A stretch of DNA of 20,756 nt. Origin: Nemertoderma westbladi. Lineage: Eukaryota > Xenacoelomorpha > Nemertodermatida > Nemertodermatidae. Below the pieces are notes generated by a model. It was not told where the DNA came from. It was given only the letters and a program-made list of their open reading frames with translations, and made no database searches. The translations under genes were made by a program, and so were the position numbers. How positions within the stretch are numbered: the first letter of the stretch is position 1; each line of letters begins with the position of its first letter. Shown in pieces: positions 8,697 through 16,796 of the stretch. The DNA lies in NCBI GenBank assembly GCA_032718475.1, contig JAUCBJ010005518.1, positions 1 through 20,756 on the forward strand, written 5' to 3'.

Positions 8697-9251
8697 CAGC
8701 ATCTGGAGTGGGTGTGTGACTATATTATTTTATATTTGTTTTTATTATTTTATATTTATGTATGTATTATTATGTAATTTTATTGTAATCGTTTTCTTTA
8801 ATTTTATTTAGTAGAATGTTATTTTAGCGATTATTTAGTAGATTAGTGCAATATATATTAGTGTTTATTACTTACTTACTTATATTATATTATACTTAGT
8901 GCAACGGCGAGAAATAATTCTTTTTCTCTTTCCTTACTGTCCGTATCATATTATAAATACGTGACTACAGTAAGATGAAATATCCATACTTATTAAAGTA
9001 CAATAAAGCTCCTACTATATTCAAGTATTATTGGTAAGTAGAGTATTAGGAATGCAAAATTCAGATCCTCGTGTCTCGGCTAAACCAAGCTCTGGGTAGA
9101 CCTTGGAAACGACTTGCCTCTTCTCACTGACATTGCTTCTTGCGATATTGCTCTCATACCGTATATTAAATAATACATATAGTAGCGTGATGTCCCTTTA
9201 ACAGTAGCGTAAAACGCTAAATAAATCTGTTAAACCCTTTGACCATCTGTA
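8697..9251. other. AT-rich noncoding DNA after BEL remnant
   Basis: No gene is seen. The first 200 bp are low-complexity TTTTATT and TATTATATT tracts with a short TACT run near 8866-8880. A BEL 3' LTR would be expected here, but no matching direct repeat was found upstream of 2446. Confidence 0.55.
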
Positions 9252-9349
9252 ATTCTAGTCGATTAAGATATCGCAGCACCCACCGATATACTTGAAAGAC
9301 AAAATTCTAGAATCAGTGGTTAAAGTCCCCAGACATGTTCTGGAATAAA
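9252..9349 (+). repeat. Structured two-hairpin repeat, copy 1
   Basis: Nested pairing is visible. ATTCTAG (9252-9258) pairs with CTAGAAT (9307-9313), and GTC (9258-9260) with GAC (9298-9300). TTAAG (9263-9267) pairs with CTTGA (9291-9295, one T-G wobble), and ATATCG (9268-9273) with CGATAT (9284-9289) around a 10-base loop. A second hairpin, CCAGA-CATGT-TCTGG (9329-9343), is followed directly by AATAAA. The same architecture recurs about 230 bp downstream. No RNA family was recognised. Strand is assigned from the position of AATAAA. Confidence 0.65.
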
Positions 9350-9480
9350 CCGGTGCCCATCTTAAATATTAACCATTAATATTTATAAAATCTGTTAGGC
9401 AGATACAATAGAGTAACTACTTACAAGTTAACTCTAGAAAATCTATAAATTAAAATCTGTAAAATTTTAGATCCTTTAAA

Positions 9481-9580
9481 ATTCTAGTCTATTAAGATAT
9501 CGTAGCACTTACCGATACTCTTAAAAGGACAAATTTCCTAGAATTCAGGATCCTAGTCCCCAGACATGCTCTGGAATAAA
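9481..9580 (+). repeat. Structured two-hairpin repeat, copy 2
   Basis: This is a diverged copy of 9252-9349, offset by 229-231 bp. ATTCTAG (9481-9487) pairs with CTAGAAT (9538-9544), and GTC (9487-9489) with GAC (9528-9530). TTAAG (9492-9496) pairs with CTTAA (9520-9524), the wobble of copy 1 being a Watson-Crick pair here. TATCG (9498-9502) pairs with CGATA (9513-9517) around a loop of the same 10-base length. CCAGA-CATGC-TCTGG (9560-9574) is again followed by AATAAA. Stem sequences are kept better than loops and linkers. Confidence 0.65.
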
Positions 9581-10400
9581 ATTGTGTCTATTTAATATTA
9601 AATAATAAAATTTACGGGAATAAATTTAAATTCATATCTTTTAATGAATTTGATAAATTGTCAATTTTATACAATTTATAACATTCCCAAAATTCCATTA
9701 ATTAATAGATCATGGGAGCGGAGATTAACCCTATTAAGTGTATTAGTGTGCGAGAATCTCCAATATATAGTCAATAGCCGATAAAATTCATAAAATCATG
9801 TATAAAGGGGAATATTGACAATTAACGAATTACTATTAAATAGCATCCCAGATCTGTATGCATGAGAATTACCCTAATTCTACCGCTAGCTTTCCATAAT
9901 GTCACCATAGCAACAACCACGCTAGAATTAGAAGCGAGTTAAAAGAACAATAAAAGCTTGCCCCATTGAATAGCATACGGAATAAATAGCGCACTGCTAG
10001 TATCCAGAGATACATAATAATAATGTGGCATTCTGGAAGGCACTTGACTAACGGACAAATGGCCCGAATGTGTACAATTTGTGACAGTTGTGTGGAATTT
10101 GTGCGTTTATAGGTGAATGTTACTACTAAAGTGTGTTTACAGTAGCGAGTCGCAGTTGTGAAAGTAGCCCTACCTCTGCAGTAAGAACCTGAAGTAAATC
10201 TAAGCCCTTGTGACGGACAGTGGAGTGACTCGCGCTGGTATTGTTGTCGTTGTGTAGCTACTACGTTGGCGAAAGGCACATCGGCGACAGTACATCAGCG
10301 TTGAGGATCTTGCGCTGTCCGGGGGCGTCGAGGGGTAGGCAGCAACGACCGCTAGCCTAATTATAATTAATTATAATATCGATAAACTCATATAGCAGCT
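9581..10400. other. Noncoding DNA ahead of unknown gene
   Basis: The stretch is AT-rich to about 9900, then more balanced. An antisense frame at 9902-10279 has no recognisable domain and a composition expected by chance. The last 120 bp before the ATG at 10401 include a GC-richer patch (about 10280-10350) and then ATTATAATTAATTATAAT. No promoter can be assigned with confidence. Confidence 0.5.
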
Positions 10401-10841
10401 ATGACTGAGTTGATAGAAGATGATCTTGGTATCAGGGAGCGATATACCCTACCATTGCAAGCGTTTGCTGATAGTTTAATACGCGGCGACGCCCCTAATA
10501 CGGAGGACGATGGCCGTTATATCGAACTGCCAATGTCAAAGGAACAACTCACGCGTGAATTGGACTATAGAAAATTCACCGCTCGCTATACGCATCGTAA
10601 TGGTACGTATATGGACTTCTTAACTACTGGTCATCCTATCGATTTACATGATACGGACGATGTCGACACCGAAAGGGAAATGGTCCTATTTAAATATCAT
10701 ACCCAGTGGAGTCGGAATGATAAACTGAGAATCGAACACGAAAATTCTATTCGAAACCAACTCGAAAGAGAAGACGTTAAAGAACCGGATAAACGCAGTG
10801 ACTCCAACGTATATTTGGAATTCTTGAGAGAAACATTGTAA
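10401..10841 (+). CDS. Unknown acidic protein, N-terminal part of a decayed gene
   Basis: The frame holds 146 codons from an ATG at 10401. I do not recognise the family. It is rich in Asp, Glu, Arg and Tyr, with a charged, probably helical C-terminal third (about residues 100-146), and has no signal peptide or membrane segment. The sequence has the look of real coding DNA. At its stop (10839-10841) another frame is open and takes over at about 10826 with similar composition, so this is probably only the first quarter to third of a longer protein of about 510 residues. It lies on the same strand as the right LTR-like copy and ends upstream of it, so it could be the last gene of that retroelement. 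That link rests on position only. Confidence 0.5.
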   Translation: MTELIEDDLGIRERYTLPLQAFADSLIRGDAPNTEDDGRYIELPMSKEQLTRELDYRKFTARYTHRNGTYMDFLTTGHPIDLHDTDDVDTEREMVLFKYHTQWSRNDKLRIEHENSIRNQLEREDVKEPDKRSDSNVYLEFLRETL

Positions 10842-11941
10842 AACTGAAGAAAGATCACCCGCGTTTCCCCTACAAGACGTGCGTCTTTGGTATTATTACG
10901 ATGAATGTCCTAGACCCAACCAACAAATGGAAAGGCATAAACATCCGCGGAAACATTGAGCTAAACACAGTTTTACCTGCTATATTTACGGGAGTTTCGA
11001 GCGAAACTTGTTCGATGTATCACCTACGCTCGCTCGACTCAAACGATCCTTAAATAAACCCATGATCAGAGTTCCGGAATACTCGGTCAGACCTCCTCAT
11101 TCCCTGGTGAGACCTCAGACTCTTGATCCTAATAGTATCACGGATCCTTCCGAGCTTACTCACTGTTCAAAGATCTAGTGTTACCCGAACAATTAGTCGG
11201 TGGCACTCCGGTTGTGGGCTCCCTAGATATTCGCCCATCTTACCTAGCCGGATTGGGACGCGGACACCTAATATCGTCATTCAACCGTATAATCGTCCCT
11301 GTTTAACCCTATACAACCTGTCACCGAGGTGGAGGAGAGAGTTGTACGAAACGCATTAGACACTATTCGTCAAAAGATCGGAAAAGGAACCTACGATTGT
11401 TCAGAGAAACGTAAATTGCAGCAGCAAGTCCAAGCGGTAAACGAATTAGCTTTATCTCAGTTCGATCGGGAAATCCAGAATCTCTAAGAAGATATCGAAC
11501 TTGGACAACTCTACTTTCTGCAAGAGTTTTGGACGAATGCTTTCAACGACAAGCGGAGAAAAATCAGTTCGAGGAGAAGCATATCGATTCCGATAGAGCC
11601 CGAGAACGCGAGTTGGAAAGAATCATCAAACTGATGAAATTTCTCACTACACACGGTCCACCTACCGCTTTCGTGCAAACGACCCGTCAGGGACCAGTAA
11701 GATCTGCTGTCTTAAAACGCTCTCTCAAGGTTGTTAGACCTCGTTCCACTGAGGTTGATACCGATCAACTGGGTACCTAGACCGGCGGATACACCGACCC
11801 TAACCCTAAACCTTCTGATGCAATTGTATTGCACCCTTCACCCAGGAGTGAAGGAGCCCTCCTAGTAAAGAGGCTCGCCCCAAAGAGAAAAGGACTCTTG
11901 CTAGCCTCAAAAAACTGCGTAAACGCCGTTAGCGTAAGAAA
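10826..11941 (+). pseudogene. Remainder of the unknown decayed gene, broken by frameshifts and stops
   Basis: Open segments follow one another with almost no gap, each in a new frame: 10826-11053, 11053-11178, 11166-11306, and 11305 to about 11550 with an in-frame TAA at 11485-11487. The last is about 11532-11780, containing the charged stretch RARERELERIIKLMKFL. A Lys/Arg-rich tail is readable at about 11864-11941, including LKKLRKRR, then a stop, then RKKD. The end-to-end tiling suggests one ancestral reading frame broken by indels. The middle and C-terminal parts look like coiled coil, and the basic end would suit nucleic-acid binding or nuclear import. I recognise no enzyme motif. Function is unknown. 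Confidence 0.5.
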
Positions 11942-12025
11942 GACTAACTGTTTAGAGTATTTTTATATTTTAGAAACTGTGATTTTTTATATTTTATAGA
12001 ATTAAATCCCTTTTTCTGGGAGCGG

Positions 12026-12279
12026 TATAAAAGCTTTTGCGGATATAACAAGCCATTTTTCTCCGCAATATACCGTGTAGGTGTTTTAGCGGACATAACA
12101 AGCCATTTTTACCCGCTATGTCTGCATGTGTGCTTTAGCGGACATAACAAGCCATTTTCTCCGCAATGCGCTTAATACTCTAAAAGATGACTCAGATGAC
12201 GTAATCTGTCAGCTGATTTACTGCCAACGTGGAACTTGAATCTCTCTTTGTTCTTTGGTTGGCTCAGCCAATCAGAGCG
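12026..12279 (+). promoter_or_regulatory. Promoter-like block in right LTR copy
   Basis: In order: TATAAAAG (12026-12033), three hairpin repeats (12036-12178), an AP-1-type TGACTCA (12188-12194), a CRE-like TGACGTAA (12197-12204), CAGCTG (about 12211), and a divergent CCAAT pair TTGGCTCAGCCAA (about 12259-12271) running into CCAATCAGAGCG. The TGACGTAA, CAGCTGAT and CCAATCAGAGCG blocks also occur in this order in the left copy. This composition suits a polymerase II enhancer/promoter. No transcription start can be placed. Confidence 0.5.
12036..12178 (+). repeat. Three 49-bp hairpin-forming tandem repeats
   Basis: Units start at about 12036, 12085 and 12134. Each contains GCGGAYATAACAAGCCATTTT followed by a complementary arm: GCGGA/TCCGC (12039-12043 with 12062-12066), AGCGG/CCGCT (12088-12092 with 12113-12117), and GCGGA/TCCGC (12138-12142 with 12160-12164). 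The ends of the array are approximate. The left LTR copy shows weaker versions of the same motif at about 1550-1610. Confidence 0.8.
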
Positions 12280-12668
12280 ATTTTCACTTTGTGTTGGACA
12301 GTGCCTACAGAAACCCACGCAATTCAGTCAGTGTGTATCTTTTCTAAGCCCAGAACACCGGCTTAGGATTCTTCTGTACTTCTGTGGAAGTTTCAGACTT
12401 TGACCTAAACCTCAGAAACATCAGATGGCTTTGATTAAAGGAACATAAAACTATTAACGCAGCACACCGCCACACCGCGGCACTACGCAACGCGATTCAA
12501 CTACACATACTGACTGTTCACCGCATTATTTGATTCTGTTATTAATTGGTGTTATGTTGGTATATATTGGTGATATATTTGGAGAATACCGATGAATAAT
12601 CATAAAACCCTCAATCTCTTTGATTACTAAAGGTTAGAGGAACAGGTTTACCGGTAGCAACTGCGACT

Positions 12669-12678
12669 TACATTATAG
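12669..12678 (+). repeat. 10-bp target site duplication, 5' copy
   Basis: TACATTATAG here is repeated exactly at 14185-14194. In the uninterrupted left LTR copy the corresponding site appears once, diverged, which confirms that the sequence between the copies is an insertion. Confidence 0.9.
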
Positions 12679-14142
12679 GTCTTTAAAATACCTGAGTGTT
12701 TAAAGCTCATCTATCCCATCATAGTAGACATGTACCGTACAACAAGAGTCCCACAAGAAATGAAAACAAATAAGTTGGTGCCAGTTCCCAAGAAGGGCAA
12801 CCTAACACTCTATGGTTCTTTTCGGGGAATCTCATTGATCTCGATTGCTGCAAAACTATACAATAGACTTCTATTAAATCGCATCAGGGATCCCATTGAG
12901 AGACTGCTACGTGGAAATCAGAATGGGTTCCGTAAAGGTCGTGGGACCATGGAGCCCATTTTGGCACTTAGAAGGATAATTGAAGAGTTATCAAAAAAGA
13001 AAGACAGGCATCTGGCTGTTATCTTTGTTGACTTATTCAAGGCCTTTGATTCAGTCTCTCGTTCACGTATGTTCAGCATACTTTCATTATATGGGATTCC
13101 TGATGAAATTATTGCAGCAATCAGATCAGTATACGATGGTTCGACAACATTTGTGTCTACTGTTGACGGTGATACAGAACCATTTGAAGTGTTATGGGGC
13201 GTCCTCCAAGGAGACACACTTGCACCATTCTTGTTCATTATTGTGGTTGACTATGTTCTACGCATGTCCTTAGATCATCATAATGATGATGGGGTGATGA
13301 TAACTCCACCTACTGGCTCCAGAAGTCGAGGAAATCCTGCCAAGTACCTAACTGATCTAGACTTTGCTGATGACTTAGGAGTACTCTCAGAATCATTAGA
13401 GGGAACCCAGCGGCTCCTCAGCTCATTAGAACATGCTGCTTCTAGTGTTGGTCTTTTTATTAACTCCAGAAAGACCAAAATTCTGACAGTTAACTTTGAA
13501 AGTCCTCAGCAAGTCTCTGATCGGATGAGCATAAGCTCAAAGGATGGTATGCTTGAGCATGTGGACGACTTCTGTTACCTGGGATCATGGATCCGGAAGT
13601 CAGGTGAGGACCTTCGAATACGTAAGGGAAAGGCATGAGCAGCCTTGAATAGGCTTTCCAGGATTTGGAAGTCACCTAGAATTAATCGGAAACTTAAGGT
13701 CCGATTATTTAGAGCAGCAGTAGTTCCAGTACTCTTCTACGGGAGTCCATGCTGGGCTCTAACTCCTGAGGACACCAAATCTCTGGATGGCACATTCACA
13801 AGAATGCTACGCCGGGTACATTGTGTCAAGTACAATGCACACATCTCCAACCAGACACTATATAACATTGGAGGTGTCTCATTGGTTCCCCCAAGCTTGA
13901 CACTAGAACAAAATCGCCTCCGCTTTGCAGGACATTGCTTTCGCCGTGAGGACCAGCCAGTGCATAATCTTGTACTTTGGCAGCCTCATGGAGTGAATAA
14001 GCATGGTGGACAGCCCATGACTTTCTTGAGACGCATCTTAAAGGACACTGGCCTTAAAGATGCGGATGATCTAGCAAATGTCATGGGTGATAGGGAGTTG
14101 TGGCGGTGCAATTTTGTTGACAAGCCGGCACAGCATTCTTAA
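12679..14142 (+). pseudogene. RTE-like reverse transcriptase, truncated with one premature stop
   Basis: The RT frame is readable from about 12690; the first Met codon is at 12730. It includes the fingers region LVPVPKKGN, YGSFRGISLISIAAKLYNR, NGFRKGRGTMEP, motif A (FVDLFKAFDS), LQGDTLAPF and FADD (13363-13374). A TGA at 13636-13638 replaces the TGG read in the sister copy, and the frame continues unchanged to a TAA at 14140-14142. The C-terminal region with RFAGHCFRREDQ is intact. The endonuclease and the N-terminus of RT are missing through 5' truncation. The single nonsense change and the otherwise intact frame fit a young, dead-on-arrival copy. Confidence 0.9.
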
Positions 14143-14184
14143 AAATTCAGCTGCAATGCAGCATGCCGATCCTAGTAGTAGTAG
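12679..14184 (+). mobile_element. RTE-like non-LTR retrotransposon, second copy, inserted in LTR repeat
   Basis: This 1506-bp 5'-truncated element lies between exact 10-bp duplications. It ends in CCTAGTAGTAGTAG, so its TAG tail has two more units than the copy at 6379-7625. It extends 253 bp further 5' than that copy. Over the shared 1247 bp the two differ at about ten bases with no indel, so they are sister insertions of one recently active lineage. Confidence 0.92.
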
Positions 14185-14194
14185 TACATTATAG
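14185..14194 (+). repeat. 10-bp target site duplication, 3' copy
   Basis: TACATTATAG directly follows the (TAG)4 tail of the second RTE-like copy and matches 12669-12678. The LTR-like sequence resumes with TGGTTTTTGTG, which aligns to the left copy. Confidence 0.9.
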
Positions 14195-14300
14195 TGGTTT
14201 TTGTGTGAATTGAATGCTATTTCATAATCCCTACATGTGTCAGTTGCGATCCTCCTTATATATTATCAAATTCAGTGATGGTCGGCAGATCAGTGTGCAG

Positions 14301-14340
14301 TACTGTGAAGTAGTGTGAAGTCGTGTGAAGTAGTGTGAAG
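14301..14340 (+). repeat. 10-bp minisatellite, four units
   Basis: There are four consecutive 10-bp units of the form TAGTGTGAAG (the first TACTGTGAAG, the third TCGTGTGAAG). The matching segment of the left LTR copy has only loosely similar ATTGTGCAGC sequence, so the array expanded in this copy or contracted in the other. Confidence 0.85.
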
Positions 14341-14782
14341 GTTAATAAAGCATCTCCTAAAGAATGCGCCTTTTACGAAACTCAGTAGCCATCCAGTTGT
14401 GATTAGTATAAGTCATAACTCTGTTTTATACTTAAAGCGCCACGTCCTAAAGGAACTGTTAATATTTCCCCAAAAGTAAATATATTGTCAGAGATTATAT
14501 ATTAACGATCAATCGAATAATACAGTAGGTCTACACTGCAATCACTATCAAAGCATCCGAATCCAGTCTCCCTTAACTGTGGGTGAATGGTCGCGCACAG
14601 GCTGGCTTCGGCTGATGTACCTTCAGTACATTAAATAATTGATATACAAAAAGACACCTAAAATTGGCAGGTTAAACTGCTAAAGGTCTAAAAGCGCGAA
14701 CAATAGTACCAAGTTATTTAGATTATTTGAAGGTAAATTTTATTTTGTTTATTTTCATCGCGCTATATTCTTCTACAATTGG

Positions 14783-14805
14783 AGGGAAACATTGCTTGTT
14801 TCCCT
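14783..14805. other. Inverted repeat, 9-bp stem, 5-base loop
   Basis: AGGGAAACA (14783-14791) pairs perfectly with TGTTTCCCT (14797-14805) around TTGCT. It lies about 80 bp outside the right LTR-like copy. No run of T follows, and its function is unknown. Confidence 0.6.
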
Positions 14806-15158
14806 TGGAGCGGTGTTATGATATATGGCGCTGTGTACCATTATCAGCCCGTTATACAGTATAGATATTTAGAAAAGCCATAATGATGCGCAATCATATT
14901 TAGATAAGGAAAATAAAATATCCATATTCCTAAATCTTATCCATTTTGTACAGTATGTAGCATCACCTACGTAATTTTGTAATAAAAATAAATAAATAAT
15001 ATTTACGGTAGCAAGTTTCCTATAGAAATCTTGATGCAAGCGTGCTGTTATGGTATTAATAGGATTAATCGTGTATTTGCATTAATTTCCGTTATATTTG
15101 CGCTAAATTAGATTGTATGTACTGTGATTTTAGTATCGCGAAATTAAGTAACGCAACC

Positions 15159-15315
15159 ATTACCATATATGGTAATAATTTGTGATTCTGGGAGGCATTA
15201 GGTTCACAATCCGGCTTCCTTATTGGCCTATTCCAGGTTGGTCTAATGGGAGCGCGGATTGGGGAACCAATGAGAGGATTATTGCATCATCCTCGATGAA
15301 TCACCTATAAATTGG
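15159..15315 (+). promoter_or_regulatory. Promoter-like cluster: CArG box, CCAAT boxes, TATA box
   Basis: An 18-bp perfect palindrome (15159-15176) contains CCATATATGG, a consensus SRF/MADS CArG box. Downstream come ATTGG (15222-15226), ATTGG (15258-15262), CCAAT (15267-15271) and TATAAA (15306-15311). The order and spacing are those of a polymerase II promoter, and the combination is known from actin and muscle genes. No coding exon was recognised downstream, so this could also be the U3 region of an unrecognised LTR. Confidence 0.4.
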
Positions 15316-15609
15316 CTGTATTTCCGGTATGTGCATCTCAATCTGCGCATCTATCTAGTTTTTCAACCTGTTATTTATCTTTGGACCTATTTTCCCTGTA
15401 TTTGTTATTGCATTTGTAATTATTTGTAAATTCTCAATCTTTTTTTAATTATTGATGGTTACTGCAAATTACAATCTCTAACTATGATTTCCACCCTTAA
15501 TTACTGATTTCTATGTGATTGAGATGCGATAATCCTACGGGATTTCTTCAAACTGTCAGACTGTTTGCAAATGCATGCGCCGATACGGTAGCTATTTGTT
15601 CTAATGGAG

Positions 15610-15790
15610 GGCTAAGGTACCGGTAGGCGCGGCGGGCGCACTGGGGGAGTGGGTGGGGGGGAAGCGACGGAAGGGAGTACAGAGGATCCAAAGTGGGGCG
15701 GCGCTGGCGGGGGGCCACCGTTGCGGTCGGGGCTAGTCAGTTGAGGACTGGGGACCAGCCGCTGTTACAGTATTAGGGGGCTGATGATCC
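15610..15790 (+). other. GC-rich island with G-quadruplex motif
   Basis: This G-rich, CpG-containing patch stands out in AT-rich surroundings. At 15643-15661 runs of 5, 3 and 7 G separated by short loops satisfy the G3+N1-7 quadruplex rule on the plus strand. It begins about 300 bp downstream of the TATA box at 15306. Origin unknown. Confidence 0.6.
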
Positions 15791-16627
15791 AGATTTCCGT
15801 CTCTACTTTGTAGTTTTAGGGGGGCAGAATTTGGGTTTAGTTAGGACTCCTATGTGTGGCTTTGGGTGGCCTGTGGTTCTTACACTGACTGATTGGATGA
15901 CTAATACTGGTATACTGATGTACTAACGTACGGGTATTTAGTGCACTAGCTGATTGGTGTAGTTAGCGCTATCTGCCGTACTACTAACTTAGTGCTACGC
16001 TATTTGTGTTGTGTTGCTAAAGAGTGCCTGGTTCTTAAATGTGAATGCTTAGATAGGCGCCTTTCCCTTGATTGATTTCTATTTCTTAGTTTACGATAAA
16101 TAATTGCTGATTAGGTCAAAATAATACGGCATTTAGGCTGTTGCTAGTATAACCCGTACGTAATAAATTAGAATTGCGTATTCTGGAACACTTAGTAATT
16201 AGTACGCTGTTTCGTATTTATGACTGTAATTAATTAGTGTAAAATTAAGAATTTGTACGCAGCATAGCGGAGAGTAGTTAAAGTAATTATTTGGAGTACT
16301 GTATACTATTCATGCTAGGTGGTTATTTGAAAATAGCGGAGCAACAGGCTGACAGCAGTGTCCAGTATACAGTACAGCAGTAGTAAGTTTGCTGGTCTAA
16401 AACCAGCCAAAGGCCAAGTTTCGGCACCTAGGAAAGTAATAAATCTGTCCCCGTAGATTATTAAAACATTCTCACATTCAACGTGTTCTGCCAGTGAATT
16501 CCAGTATTTTGCGATAAGTGAACTCCGAGTGCTAGGCCACCCACACTCGTTTTAAGTAGCTTAGGGAGCCGATTCGGGTTTATTGTTTTGGTTATTCCCG
16601 TGTGGCTCATAGATTCGAACAGTTAGC

Positions 16628-16651
16628 TCTCTGTTGAGCGATCAACAGAGA
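16628..16651. other. Perfect 10-bp hairpin with GCGA tetraloop
   Basis: TCTCTGTTGA (16628-16637) pairs with TCAACAGAGA (16642-16651) around GCGA. The loop is of the GNRA class that stabilises RNA hairpins. It lies 145 bp upstream of the third RTE-like fragment. No family recognised. Confidence 0.65.
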
Positions 16652-16796
16652 AAGGAACAAGTGATTTGCAGGAGCCGTATAAAATTAGTAAAATATATTA
16701 GCGGACGGCCGGGTTAGCGCCATCCAGCGGTGAGAAGCAGTTTTGTATTTAGCAGCAGTGCGGCAGTAATAACGCGCTCCTGATCGCCCCTGTTAA

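Larger units (their letters stand above)
11948..14702 (+). mobile_element. LTR-like repeat, right copy (plus strand), split by RTE insertion
   Basis: It is homologous to 519-1792 in the opposite orientation and about 1239 bp long once the RTE element and one target duplication are removed. It begins TGTTTAGAG and ends GCGCGAACA. TATAAAAG occurs at 12026-12033, conserved TGACGTAA and CCAAT sites at 12197-12204 and 12268-12279, and an AATAAA at 14344-14349. The unknown decayed gene ends just upstream on the same strand, which would suit a 3' LTR. I found no direct-repeat partner upstream, and no target duplication is visible (flanks CTAAC and ATAGT). A solo LTR, or one arm of a large inverted-repeat element, is also possible. 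Confidence 0.65.
14703..16796. other. 2.1-kb noncoding stretch with regulatory-looking islands
   Basis: No protein frame of note. It contains a 9-bp hairpin (14783-14805), a CArG/CCAAT/TATA cluster (15159-15315), a GC-rich island (about 15610-15790) and a perfect hairpin with a GCGA loop (16628-16651). The rest is AT-rich without visible repeats. If a host gene starts near 15340, its coding exons are not recognisable within the window. Confidence 0.5.

Noticed and set aside
9902-10279. 125-codon minus-strand frame with a hydrophobic end
   Set aside because: No recognisable domain, composition expected by chance, and it lies opposite what looks like leader sequence of the unknown gene.
519-14702. 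The inverted repeats as LTRs of the BEL element
   Set aside because: LTRs must be direct repeats; these are inverted and do not abut the gag start or pol end.
519-14702. A DIRS-type element with inverted terminal repeats
   Set aside because: DIRS elements encode a tyrosine recombinase and their own RT type; neither is seen in the interior.
16605-16660. Possible tRNA (ATTCGAAC resembling a T-loop/B box)
   Set aside because: No acceptor stem, D-arm or anticodon arm can be fitted around it.
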